This document shows positions 50,498 through 58,498 of a DNA stretch of 64,000 nucleotides, piece by piece. The DNA is from Mycobacterium sp. AZCC_0083 (lineage in GTDB: Bacteria; Actinomycetota; Actinomycetes; Mycobacteriales; Mycobacteriaceae). The notes beneath the pieces are model-generated. The model was given only the letters and a program-made list of their open reading frames with translations, was not told where the DNA came from and did not search any database. The translations under genes and the position numbers were made by a program. The stretch spans positions 1 to 64,000 of the forward strand of contig NZ_JACHGP010000019.1 in the NCBI RefSeq assembly GCF_014202335.1, given 5' to 3'. Each line of letters begins with the position of its first letter. Positions within the stretch are counted from its first letter, which is position 1.

Positions 50498-52261
50498 ATG
50501 ACGACCCTGAAGTCGGTGAACGTCGGCCTGCCGAGGAATATCGCCTGGAACGACCGCACCGTGTACACCGGCGCTTGGAAGCAACCGGTGACCGGGCCCC
50601 GAATGGTCCGTCGACTGAACGTCGACGGGGACGGTCAAGGTGACCTCGGCGGCCACGGTGGGGAAAACCGCGCCGTCCTGGTCTACCAACTCGACTCCTA
50701 CCGGCACTGGGCGCAGGTGTTCGATCGTGATGACCTGGTGCCAGGTCTGCTGGGGGAGAACCTCACCGTCGACGGGCTGCCCGACGACGAGGTATGCATC
50801 GGAGACCGATACCGAATTGGGCAGGCGGTCTTGGAGGTCACCCAGCCGCGGGTCACCTGCTACCGCGCTGGCATGCGCATCGGCGAACCGCGGATGGCGG
50901 CACTGCTGGTCTCCCACGGGCGACCTGGGTTCTACTGCCGGGTGGTCACCGAAGGTGAAGTCGAAGCCGGCCAGGAGATCGTCAAGATCAGCTCAGGACC
51001 CGAACAGGTGTCGGTCGCCGAAATCGACGCCTTGCTCTACCTGCCGGGGCACCCCCGCGACGCTCTGCAACGCGCACTGCGCATCCCGGCGCTGAGCCCC
51101 GGCTGGCAAACGTCTCTCCGGAGCCTGGCCGAGCAGACTGACAACCCGGCGGGATCAGCAGGCAACGTCGGGCTGACAGCAGCTGCGAGTAGCCCCCCGC
51201 CGGCATGGACGGGGTTCCGCTCCCTGCGGGTCAGTGCTGTCCACGACGAAAGTCGATACGTACGCTCAGTCCTGCTGAGCGACCCCAACGGCGCGCCGCT
51301 CCCGGAATGGATTGCTGGACAGTCGATCACGTTGCGACTGCATCCCGACCCGAACGGCGCGCCGCTGATCCGTAACTACTCGCTGTCCAACCGACCGGGC
51401 TCCGCCGAATACCGGATCAGCGTCAAACGGGAACCACATGGGGCGGCCAGCGGGCACATTCACGCCCACGTCCGCGCCGGTGATCGCCTCGACGTCGCAG
51501 CACCACGAGGCACATTCTTCCTGACCGACGCAGCCGCTCCGGTGATCCTGCTCTCCGCCGGAGTGGGCGTCACCCCGGTGCTCTCGATGCTGCACTGGCT
51601 CGCGGCGATACGCTCAGACCGTCCGCTCTGGTGGCTGCACGGAGCCCGCGACGGCGATGAGCACCCGTTCGCCGAGGAGAGCCGCGATCTGCTAAAGCAC
51701 TTGCCTGGCAGCCATTCTCACATCTTCTACAGCCGTCCGACACCGACGGACCGACGCGGTATCGACTTCACCGAGCAGGGCCGGCCCTCGATCGAGGCGA
51801 TCCGTGGACTGGGCCTCCCGCGCGACGCAGACACCTATCTCTGCGGACCCTCGGCGTTCATGAACGAACTCAGCTCCGGCCTCGCGATCTACGGACTGGA
51901 TCCCGCCCGAGTCCACACCGAACTCTTCGGGGCAGCAGCCGCCCTCACCCCCGGGATCGCCGCCACGTCGATCCCCCCGCACCCACCCGTGGGACTGCCC
52001 GGACCGGGTCCTGATGTTCAGTTCGCCCGCAGCGGCCTTTCCGCCCCCTGGGGACCGCCCAGCACCAGCCTGCTCGAATTCGCCGAAACGTGCGACGTCC
52101 CGACCCGGTGGTCCTGCCGTACCGGGGTATGCCACAACTGCGAGACCGCGCTGCTGTCGGGGACGGTTCGCTACGACCCAGAACCCCTGGAACCACCCGC
52201 GGAGGGAAACATCCTGATCTGCTGCACACAACCCGTCGAGACCGTCGTGCTCGACCTGTGA
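50498..52261 (+). CDS. MOSC domain - ferredoxin reductase - 2Fe-2S fusion protein
   Basis: A 587-residue multidomain redox protein. Residues 1-170: MOSC domain with GDLGGHGGENRAVLVY and the conserved cysteine in PRVTCYRAGMRIG, followed by the small 3-alpha domain (VAEIDALLYLPGHPRDALQR). Residues about 235-330: FAD-binding ferredoxin-reductase barrel with IRNYSLSNRP. Residues about 340-450: NAD-binding domain with LLSAGVGVTPVLSML and CGPSAFM. Residues about 500-587: plant-type [2Fe-2S] ferredoxin with CRTGVCHNCETALL and a late Cys. It should move electrons from NAD(P)H via FAD and 2Fe-2S to a substrate bound by the MOSC (molybdenum or sulfur-carrier) domain, as in N-hydroxylated compound reduction. 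GAGAGGAG precedes ATG 50498. Confidence 0.92.
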   Translation: MTTLKSVNVGLPRNIAWNDRTVYTGAWKQPVTGPRMVRRLNVDGDGQGDLGGHGGENRAVLVYQLDSYRHWAQVFDRDDLVPGLLGENLTVDGLPDDEVCIGDRYRIGQAVLEVTQPRVTCYRAGMRIGEPRMAALLVSHGRPGFYCRVVTEGEVEAGQEIVKISSGPEQVSVAEIDALLYLPGHPRDALQRALRIPALSPGWQTSLRSLAEQTDNPAGSAGNVGLTAAASSPPPAWTGFRSLRVSAVHDESRYVRSVLLSDPNGAPLPEWIAGQSITLRLHPDPNGAPLIRNYSLSNRPGSAEYRISVKREPHGAASGHIHAHVRAGDRLDVAAPRGTFFLTDAAAPVILLSAGVGVTPVLSMLHWLAAIRSDRPLWWLHGARDGDEHPFAEESRDLLKHLPGSHSHIFYSRPTPTDRRGIDFTEQGRPSIEAIRGLGLPRDADTYLCGPSAFMNELSSGLAIYGLDPARVHTELFGAAAALTPGIAATSIPPHPPVGLPGPGPDVQFARSGLSAPWGPPSTSLLEFAETCDVPTRWSCRTGVCHNCETALLSGTVRYDPEPLEPPAEGNILICCTQPVETVVLDL

Positions 52262-53071
52262 CAGCCACCGGCGGTGTCCCCGCAGATCCCGTGCGACGGA
52301 CGGCGGCGCCTCCCGCGACCGGCACCACCCCGCACTCATCCCGACCCGCGGATTCTGGGTCGCAGCGGCGACCATCGTCATCACGCTGTGGACGTCGGCC
52401 GCTCCTGCCTTGGCCAACCCGCTCTACGCCGCCCAGTGGGAACTCACACCGACGGTCACCACCGCACCTTTCGCGGTCTATCCCGCCGCGCTGGCGGTGA
52501 TGCTCATCGTTTTCGGCAAGTTCTCGGACTACACCGGGCGCCGCCCCGCCATCCGGATCGGCATGTCGAGCTGCCTGCTGGGATCGGTGCTGTTCGCCAT
52601 CGGACCGTCGATCGTGTGGCTATTCCTCGGGCGGGCGATAATGCGGATCGGTGTCGCATTCGCACTCAGCGCGGCCACCGCGGCAATGTTCGAATACCGC
52701 CCATCGCACAAAGGCGAGCGGGCCAGCGCGGTCGCCACCGCGGCCAGCGCAGTAGGTCTGACCGTGGCGCTGCTCGGCGGGGCGCTCGTGCAGTACGGGC
52801 CGGCACCCACCCATCTGTCGTTCTGGGTGCTGACCGCGGCGACCGCGGTCGTCACCGCCGCATGCTGGTTCCTGCCGCGTGATGTCGTGGCCCACCTCCC
52901 GAGCCGTGGCGACCGCGGTGGCCCCACGTCCGCCGCGGGCTGCGCGGTCTGTTCGCTGCCGCTGCCCTGGCAGTGTCCATCGCCTATGTGACCGGCGGAG
53001 TGATGTTGTCGCTGGGCAGCCAGATCGCCAAGGATCTCGTCGCTAGCGACAATGTGCTCACCCACGGCGCG
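52258..53071 (+). pseudogene. decayed MFS transporter
   Basis: A GTGA overlap with the MOSC gene gives the ancestral start (52258), but MFS-like sequence then appears in three frames. After about 80 bases it shifts to the frame reading FWVAAATIVITLWTSAAPAL, KFSDYTGRRPAIRIGM (MFS loop 2-3 motif) and FALSAATAAMFEYRP; near 52905-52925 it shifts again to LRGLFAAAALAVSIAYVTGG and KDLVASDNVLTHGA, after which homology ends. Only about six or seven of the twelve helices remain. Two frameshifts plus C-terminal loss make a pseudogene. It marks the right edge of the island; an exporter may thus have been lost from the system. Confidence 0.7.
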
Positions 53072-53275
53072 CCCAGTACACCGGGCCGGACACAGCGGGT
53101 CCCTCAACCCGGAAGTACTGTCCCGCATGGCCGTCCGCGTCAGCGGCGGTCCACCCGTGGAGGTGTCGAGCAATCACGTCGACGAGGGGCGGACGGCGCA
53201 GACCGAGCGCCGAATGTTCGGTTGTTTACGGGCCTACTCGAGCAGTGCGTACACCAACCGCACGTTCGGCGTCGC
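53072..53275. other. island right edge, no recognised gene
   Basis: About 200 bases between the MFS remnant and mutT2. Short frames on the plus strand (for example ending ...AYTNRTFGVA at 53279) have no recognisable family. No repeat matching the left-edge elements was found by eye. Confidence 0.4.
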
Positions 53276-53665
53276 CTAACAACGCAGCGCCGCGGTCAGG
53301 TCCGGCACCCAGCCGCGGTCGGCGGGCACCCACGCCAGGCCATCGAGTTCGTCGGCGGTCACCCAGCGCAAAGCGCGGTGGTCGCGAGGCTGCACGCTGC
53401 CACCGGTCTGCGTGACGAGGTAGGCGCGCAATGTCATCTGGTCGTTGAGCACCACGTCGCGACCAAGCCGCTCCCCGACGGTGACCTCGACCCCGAGTTC
53501 CTCCTCGAGTTCGCGCACCAGTGCGGCGGCGTCGCTCTCCGCCGCCGCCACCTTCCCGCCAGGCAACTCCCACAACCCGGCCAGCTCGGTCGGCCGCTCA
53601 CGCTGCGCCACTAGCAGCGCGTCGCCGGAGATCAACGCTCCTGCGACGACGATCTGGTTCGGCAC
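53276..53665 (-). CDS. mutT2: MutT2-type Nudix (d)CTP/dNTP pyrophosphatase
   Basis: A 129-residue Nudix hydrolase. The Nudix box is canonical: GGKVAAAESDAAALVRELEEELG with REXXEE ligands, preceded by LAGLWELPGG. Positions and size match mycobacterial MutT2, which sanitises nucleotide pools by hydrolysing 5-methyl-dCTP/8-oxo-type and other dNTPs. GTG 53665 begins PNQIVVAGALI. A TACCGT hexamer seven bases upstream suggests a leaderless mRNA, divergent from phhB. It is the first backbone gene after the island. Confidence 0.9.
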   Translation of the reverse strand: MPNQIVVAGALISGDALLVAQRERPTELAGLWELPGGKVAAAESDAAALVRELEEELGVEVTVGERLGRDVVLNDQMTLRAYLVTQTGGSVQPRDHRALRWVTADELDGLAWVPADRGWVPDLTAALRC

Positions 53666-53672
53666 GGCAGCG

Positions 53673-53684
53673 ACGGTATACGGT
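53673..53684. promoter_or_regulatory. abutting divergent -10 elements for mutT2 and phhB
   Basis: The 12-mer ACGGTATACGGT contains TACCGT on the minus strand (53678 to 53673, seven bases from the mutT2 GTG) immediately next to TACGGT on the plus strand (53679-53684, six bases from the phhB ATG). Confidence 0.45.
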
Positions 53685-53690
53685 CGAGTG

Positions 53691-53975
53691 ATGGCTGTGT
53701 TAACGGACGAACAAGTCGATGCCGCACTGCCCGATCTCGACGGCTGGGAGCGCTCCGACGGCGCGTTGCGCCGATCCGTCAAGTTTCCGGCGTTCCTCAC
53801 CGGCATCGATGCGGTGCGGCGCGTTGCCGAGCACGCCGAGGCTAAGGATCACCACCCCGACATCGACATTCGTTGGCGGACCGTGACTTTCGCACTCGTC
53901 ACGCACTCGGAGGGCGGCATCACCGACAAGGACGTGGCGATGGCGCGCGACATCAACTCGATCGTCGCGGGCTAG
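53691..53975 (+). CDS. phhB: 4a-hydroxytetrahydrobiopterin dehydratase (pterin-4a-carbinolamine dehydratase)
   Basis: A 94-residue PCD/DCoH protein. The signature EHAEAKDHHPDIDIRWRTVT carries the catalytic histidines (HH of DHHPDI), followed by THSEGGITDKDVAMA with the third conserved His and Asp. The enzyme dehydrates 4a-hydroxy-tetrahydropterin, regenerating the cofactor of aromatic amino acid hydroxylases; in mycobacteria the physiological pterin is uncertain. ATG 53691 (or in-frame GTG 53688) is close behind a TANNNT hexamer. The 3' end overlaps the convergent pimE gene by 23 bases. Confidence 0.93.
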   Translation: MAVLTDEQVDAALPDLDGWERSDGALRRSVKFPAFLTGIDAVRRVAEHAEAKDHHPDIDIRWRTVTFALVTHSEGGITDKDVAMARDINSIVAG

Positions 53976-55152
53976 CGGCGATCCAGCCGAGCGTCGCCAG
54001 CGTCCCCACGATGTAGACCAGGCCCGCCCAGGCCAGATACCAGGGCCGCTCGATCTGCCAGATCGTCGGCTGCGCGAAGCTCAGCAGCCACGGCACGCCG
54101 ATCAGCGTCAGGGCCAACCACCCCCAGCCGAGAATGCGCGCACCGCGGCGATCGCGCAGAGCGCCGTGCAGCAGCCAGATCATCAACGGGATCAGCCACA
54201 CCCAGTGATGTGTCCACGAGATCGGCGAGAGCAGCAGCCCGAACATCTGCACGATGACGATGGCCCCGAGTCGATCGTCGGCGCCGACGGCCCGCCACGC
54301 CAGAACGGCCAACACGGTCGTGACCGCCAAAGCGGCCAACACCACCGGCCCGTACCCGGCGTCGTGGCCGAGGATGCGGGAGATCCCGCCACGCCACGAT
54401 TGGTTGAACGACGTGCCGATGGGCCCGATCCGGCTGGCGTCGCCGAGCAGGTCGGTGAAGTAGAACCGCGCCTGCGCACCGAGCACCAACACCGAAACAC
54501 CGATGGTCGCGAAGAACACCATCGCCGAGAACACCACCGCACCCCACCGGCGGGCGCCGAGGAAGTACAGCCCGGACACCGCGGGCGTCAGCTTCACCCC
54601 CGCCGCGAGCCCGACCAGCAGACCGGACAGCCACCACCGGCTGCTGTAGACCGCCCCGAGCACGGCCAGCACCAGGATGACGTTGATCTGGCCGTAGTCG
54701 AAGGTGCTGCGCAGCGGTTCGGTCCAGATGCCGACCGCGGTCCACAGCATGGCAAGCCGATGATCGGCGCGGCCCAGTAGCCGCAGGCTCAGCCACACCA
54801 CGCAGTACAGCGCCACGATGATCCCGACCTGCCACGCGAAGGCGAGCAGTCCGAACGGCACCATGTGCAGCGGTTCGAACACGATGGCCGCGAACGGCGG
54901 GTAGGTGAACGGCAGCGGGAAGTCGGGCGTCTGGTCGGCGTAGACGTAGTCGTAGATCGAATGACCAGTGCCGATGGTGGCCGCGCCGCCGACATAGACG
55001 TGCAGATCGACGAAGTTCGCGCCGTTTGGGGCGAGATACGTCCATGCGAATCGTGCCGCGATGCTGGCCGCCAGCAGCCAGGGCGCGATCGTTGCGAGGC
55101 GAGTCGCAACCCGCTTCGTTGCGGGTGGGACGGGTTGGACGTCTATGCCCAC
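53953..55152 (-). CDS. pimE: polyprenol-phosphate-mannose-dependent alpha-1,2-mannosyltransferase PimE
   Basis: A 399-residue GT-C (GT87) membrane glycosyltransferase with about ten transmembrane helices. The first extracytoplasmic loop holds the catalytic aspartate in FVDLHVYVGGA (Asp49, equivalent to the essential Asp58 of M. tuberculosis PimE). PLPFTYPPFAAIVFEPLH and the SPISWTHHWVWLIPLM segment near the C-terminus are typical of the family. It adds the fifth mannose (alpha-1,2) to AcPIM4 to give AcPIM5, on the periplasmic face, using polyprenyl-phosphomannose. It shares the window with lpqW, whose product controls flux at this branch. GTG 55152 is the start. Confidence 0.94.
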   Translation of the reverse strand: MGIDVQPVPPATKRVATRLATIAPWLLAASIAARFAWTYLAPNGANFVDLHVYVGGAATIGTGHSIYDYVYADQTPDFPLPFTYPPFAAIVFEPLHMVPFGLLAFAWQVGIIVALYCVVWLSLRLLGRADHRLAMLWTAVGIWTEPLRSTFDYGQINVILVLAVLGAVYSSRWWLSGLLVGLAAGVKLTPAVSGLYFLGARRWGAVVFSAMVFFATIGVSVLVLGAQARFYFTDLLGDASRIGPIGTSFNQSWRGGISRILGHDAGYGPVVLAALAVTTVLAVLAWRAVGADDRLGAIVIVQMFGLLLSPISWTHHWVWLIPLMIWLLHGALRDRRGARILGWGWLALTLIGVPWLLSFAQPTIWQIERPWYLAWAGLVYIVGTLATLGWIAASPRRSS

Positions 55153-55283
55153 GACTGTAGCGATCGGTCACCGTATGCCGTCATGTGCATAACGGTCGGG
55201 TAAATCCCACACGTGTCACTTGAGTAACTCCAGTAACTCCGTAGCTTCGGTTGCGGACGTGCCTTCAACGGATCGGGAGAACC

Positions 55284-55961
55284 ATGCACTTCGCCAGAAA
55301 ACTGTTCGCCACCAGCGTGATCGCAGCCGCAGGCGCGATTCCGGTCGCCCTGACCCTGAGTGCCCCGGCGATGGCCGACCCGGTGCCGGCTCCAGCGCCC
55401 GCGATCCCCGGCGTGCCCGGCATGTCGTTGCTCAGCAGCGCTCCGCAGATGCTGCAGAACGCTCCGCAGATGTTGCAGGGCCTGGCGTCGATGTTCTCGG
55501 GGACGGCTACTCCCGCAGCCGCCGCCGCCCCGGCCGCTGCTGCGCCCGCGGCGACCGCGTCGGTCACCCTGCCTCAAGCGCCGCTCGCGGCGCCGGCCAC
55601 GGCTGCAGCCCCGCTGAACACGCTCGGCGCGCCTGCCGTTCCCGCCGCCGTGGCACCGGCCGCCAGCGCCGTTGCTCCTGCGGCCCAGGGCCTGGTGCCG
55701 ACCGCCGAGGTGCAGCTTCCGCAGGTGCCGATGAACCCGCTGCCGCTGCCGCAGCAGCTCAGCTTCCCCGGCGACCTGGCCTCGCTGATGCCCGCAGGCA
55801 TGCCGCTGGCCAACCTGCTGCCGAAGTCAACGGCGGCACCCCTCGCGGCTGCCCCGAGCCTCCCGGCTGCGGCAGCACCTGCACTTGCCGCACCTCTTCT
55901 TGAAGCACCGACCGGTCTGGGGCTTGCACCGATGATGTTCCCGACCTCCGCGCTGCCCTGA
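55284..55961 (+). CDS. secreted Ala/Pro-rich protein (Rv1158c-like)
   Basis: A 225-residue exported protein. The signal peptide is MHFARKLFATSVIAAAGAIP followed by VALTLSAPAMA. The mature chain is about 45 percent Ala plus Pro, with QMLQNAPQMLQGL and LPQQLSFPGDLASLMPAGMP as the only less repetitive parts. GGGAGA precedes ATG 55284. With the next gene it forms the pair of conserved Ala/Pro-rich exported proteins found beside pimE in mycobacteria (Rv1158c and Rv1157c in H37Rv). No function is known; a structural or adhesin-like role in the envelope is possible. Confidence 0.8.
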   Translation: MHFARKLFATSVIAAAGAIPVALTLSAPAMADPVPAPAPAIPGVPGMSLLSSAPQMLQNAPQMLQGLASMFSGTATPAAAAAPAAAAPAATASVTLPQAPLAAPATAAAPLNTLGAPAVPAAVAPAASAVAPAAQGLVPTAEVQLPQVPMNPLPLPQQLSFPGDLASLMPAGMPLANLLPKSTAAPLAAAPSLPAAAAPALAAPLLEAPTGLGLAPMMFPTSALP

Positions 55962-56024
55962 GCCGGACGGTCCGAGACGACCACGGAAACAACACCGGGA
56001 ACCACTGATATCACGGGGAGAGTC

Positions 56025-56996
56025 ATGTCATCGATCAGGACGTTGCTTGTCGCACTCGGTGCGTCGGCCACGCTGACGCTGAGCGGCCAACCGGTCGCCA
56101 ACGCGGAGCCTGCGCCGCCGTTGCCGACGCCGATCAGTGGTTTGCAGGCGCCGGGGTTGCCTGCCATGCAGAGCCTCGGGCCTGCCATCCAGCAGGCGGC
56201 GGCCGATCCGACGAACGCCGCGTCGATGTTGATGGCCGCCGCGGCGGCGTTCGCGGGCAACAGCGCGGCACCGTCCGACTCGAAGAACGTAGCTGCGGCG
56301 GTCAATCAGTTCGTCGCCGATCCCCAGGTGGCACACGTTCCCGCCGCGGGCGTGGTGCCGGGCGTCGAAGCGCATCTGCCTCAGGGCGTCGACCCGGCGC
56401 ATGCCGTCGGGCCAGCGCCCGAGGCCGCGCCCCAGGCCGCAGCTCCCGCTCCGGACGCTGCCCCGGCTCCTGAGGCCGCTCCTGCCCCGGATGCCGTCCC
56501 CGCGCCTGCTCCCGACGCCGCACCCGCCCCGGCACCCGACGGCGCCGCCGCCCCCGGTCCGGCACCCGCACCGAACGCCGCCCCTGACGCCACCGTCACG
56601 CAGGACTTCATGTACCCGTCGATCAGCAACGGATGCACCAAAGACGGCGGCAACGTTCTGGCGACGGCGATCTCAGTGGCCGGCCCTGCGAAGATCCCGG
56701 ACCCCGGACCCGGACCTGGCCAGACCGCCTACGTGTTCACCGCGATCGGCACGCCTGGCCCCGCCGCCGAGCAAAAGCTGCCGCTCAACGTCACCTGGGT
56801 CAACCTGACGACGGGCAAGTCGGGCGGCGCCACGCTCAAGCCGCAGGCAAACATCAACCCCGACGGCCCGACGACGCTGACCGCCATCGTCGACACCGGC
56901 TCGGGCAGCATCATGTCAACGATCTTCGGTCAGGTCTCGACCACCGAGAAGCAGTGCCAGTTCATGCCCACCATCGGCTCGACGGTGGTGCCGTGA
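56025..56996 (+). CDS. secreted Ala/Pro-rich protein (Rv1157c-like)
   Basis: A 323-residue exported protein with signal peptide (LLVALGASATLTLSGQPVANA) and a middle Ala/Pro tract (about 130-195; APAPDAAPAPEAAPAPD pattern). Flanking it are two ordered parts: an N-terminal region with LPAMQSLGPAIQQAAADPTN and a C-terminal domain of about 130 residues (FMYPSISNGCTKDGGNVLAT, NVTWVNLTTGKSG, FGQVSTTEKQCQFMPTIG) with two cysteines likely paired, resembling a beta-sandwich. Start ATG 56025 follows GGGGAGAG. Probably in one transcription unit with the preceding Ala/Pro-rich gene 63 bases upstream. Function unknown. Confidence 0.8.
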   Translation: MSSIRTLLVALGASATLTLSGQPVANAEPAPPLPTPISGLQAPGLPAMQSLGPAIQQAAADPTNAASMLMAAAAAFAGNSAAPSDSKNVAAAVNQFVADPQVAHVPAAGVVPGVEAHLPQGVDPAHAVGPAPEAAPQAAAPAPDAAPAPEAAPAPDAVPAPAPDAAPAPAPDGAAAPGPAPAPNAAPDATVTQDFMYPSISNGCTKDGGNVLATAISVAGPAKIPDPGPGPGQTAYVFTAIGTPGPAAEQKLPLNVTWVNLTTGKSGGATLKPQANINPDGPTTLTAIVDTGSGSIMSTIFGQVSTTEKQCQFMPTIGSTVVP

Positions 56997-57012
56997 CGGC
57001 GAGCTGCGCCCG

Positions 57013-57162
57013 TCAGTAGGCCATGAAGAGGATCATTTCGCGGTCGTACTCACGGCCGGGGTGCGCCTCGGACAGGTGGGTCTGAGTCTTCTCGACCAGA
57101 TCGTCCTCGTCTGAGCCGGTGATGGCCTCTCCGCAGGGGCAGTTCAGATGTGTCTTCGCCAT
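57013..57162 (-). CDS. small Cys/His protein (DUF1059-like)
   Basis: A 49-residue protein: MAKTHLNCPCGEAITGSDED, then DLVEKTQTHLSEAHPGREYD and a short hydrophobic end. Cys8, Cys10, His29 and His34 give a zinc-finger-like C-x-C...H-x4-H arrangement, as in DUF1059 proteins of actinobacteria. It lies on the minus strand between the Ala/Pro-rich gene and the divergent nitroreductase. Too short to classify firmly; metal binding is the only inference. Confidence 0.65.
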   Translation of the reverse strand: MAKTHLNCPCGEAITGSDEDDLVEKTQTHLSEAHPGREYDREMILFMAY

Positions 57163-57216
57163 GTACCAACGATCCCACGAGATGGGGCCCGCGCTCCCAC
57201 GAGCATGATGGGAGAC

Positions 57217-57876
57217 ATGGAGCTATACGACGTCATGCGCACCACGGGTACGGTCCGGCAGTTCACCGACGACCCGCTCGCCGACGACGTGCTCGAACGA
57301 ATCCTCGACAACGCCCGGTTTGCGCCAAGCGGCGGCAACCGGCAGGGCGTGCGGGTGATCGTGGTCCGCGACAGCTCGACTCGCGAGGCGCTCGCCGAAC
57401 TGTCGATCCCCGGCGCGCGCCGGTATGCAGCACAGATAGTCAACGGCGAGTCGCCGTGGAACCCGTTGCACCCGTGTGGGGTCGACGCCCAAACGGTCGC
57501 GGCAACCGAACCGCCGGCGCAGATGACGGCCCCGTTGCGAGAGGCACCGGTCGTGCTGGTGATCTGCCTGGATCTCGGCGTGGTCGCCGCGACGGACCAG
57601 GACCTCGACCGGATCGGTGTGATCCCAGGCGCGTCGGTCTATCCGTTCGTCTGGAATGTCATGCTGGCGGCGCGCAACGAGGGCTTCGGCGGCGTCACCA
57701 ACACGATGGCGGTGGCCGAGGAGCCGCGGGTGAAGGAGCTTCTGCGGATCCCCGACGAGTTCGCGATCGCCGTCATCCTCCCGCTCGGCAAGCCCGTGCA
57801 TCAGCTCAGCAAGCTCAAGCGGCGGCCAGTCGCCGAGTTCGCCACCCGCGAGCGGTTCGACGGCGAGGCTTTCTAA
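57217..57876 (+). CDS. nitroreductase-family FMN oxidoreductase
   Basis: A 219-residue nitroreductase-fold protein: MELYDVMRTTGTVRQFTDDP with the FMN-binding Arg region, ILDNARFAPSGGNRQGVRVI, VYPFVWNVMLAARNEGFGGV (FMN/dimer helix) and the C-terminal ILPLGKPVHQLSKLKRRPV. It should use NAD(P)H or reduced F420/FMN to reduce nitro compounds, enones or quinones as a homodimer. ATG 57217 matches the usual family start; in-frame ATGs at 57205 and 57208 are upstream alternatives. It converges on the HhH-GPD gene with a four-base overlap. Confidence 0.9.
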   Translation: MELYDVMRTTGTVRQFTDDPLADDVLERILDNARFAPSGGNRQGVRVIVVRDSSTREALAELSIPGARRYAAQIVNGESPWNPLHPCGVDAQTVAATEPPAQMTAPLREAPVVLVICLDLGVVAATDQDLDRIGVIPGASVYPFVWNVMLAARNEGFGGVTNTMAVAEEPRVKELLRIPDEFAIAVILPLGKPVHQLSKLKRRPVAEFATRERFDGEAF

Positions 57877-58448
57877 GCCTTCGCCTTCGCTGCCGCCTTG
57901 GCTGCCTTCTTGTACGACCGCACCTTCTCCAGCGAGCCCGCGTCGACGACGTCGGCAACCGACATGTGCGTGCCCGCCTTGCCGTAGTCACCTGCAGCCT
58001 CACGCCATCCCGTCGGCGTCACGCCGTACTGCTTGCCGAGCAGGGCCACGAAGATCTTGGCCTTCTGCTCGCCGAACCCCGGCAACGCCTTGAGCCGTCG
58101 CAGCACCTCGGGGCCGTCCGGGTCGCCTGCCGTCCACAACGCGGCGGCATTGCCGTCGTAGTCGTCGACGATGGCCTGCGCCATGGTCTGCAGCCGCTTG
58201 CCCATCGAGCCCGGAAACCGGTGCACGGCAGGGCGTTCCGAACACATCGCGATGAACTTCTCGGGGTCGTATTCGGCGATCTGAGTGGCATCGACGCCAC
58301 CAAGCCTGTCGGCGATCTTCTTCGGCCCGGCGAATGCCACTTCCATCGGAATCTGCTGGTCGAGCATCATGCCGACGAGCAGTGCGAAGGGATTCGACTC
58401 GAGCAGCTCATCGGCCGCCGGATCTTGCACTAGCTGCAGTTTCGCCAT
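57873..58448 (-). CDS. HhH-GPD-family DNA glycosylase-like protein (Rv1156-like)
   Basis: A 191-residue protein of the HhH-GPD superfamily: FALLVGMMLDQQIPMEVAFA, then RLKALPGFGEQKAKIFVALL containing the helix-hairpin-helix (LPGFGEQKA) that contacts DNA. No C-terminal Fe-S cluster cysteines are present, and the catalytic Asp expected about 20 residues after the hairpin is not obvious (GWREAAGDYG is the candidate). The last 20 residues are Lys/Ala-rich. By position it equals Rv1156. Likely base-excision repair of alkylated or oxidised bases, unproven. Confidence 0.88.
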   Translation of the reverse strand: MAKLQLVQDPAADELLESNPFALLVGMMLDQQIPMEVAFAGPKKIADRLGGVDATQIAEYDPEKFIAMCSERPAVHRFPGSMGKRLQTMAQAIVDDYDGNAAALWTAGDPDGPEVLRRLKALPGFGEQKAKIFVALLGKQYGVTPTGWREAAGDYGKAGTHMSVADVVDAGSLEKVRSYKKAAKAAAKAKA

Positions 58449-58498
58449 CGGATCAGTTTAAGGTGACGGACAACCGCCCAGAGAAGGTGTGAGGTGAT

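Noticed and set aside
53052..53279. Short plus-strand frame at the island right edge
   Set aside because: No recognisable family, and it joins two sequence blocks across the probable junction.
53972..55171. Full-length open frame in another phase of pimE
   Set aside because: It is a same-strand phase shadow; only the other frame encodes the hydrophobic PimE helices and catalytic loop.
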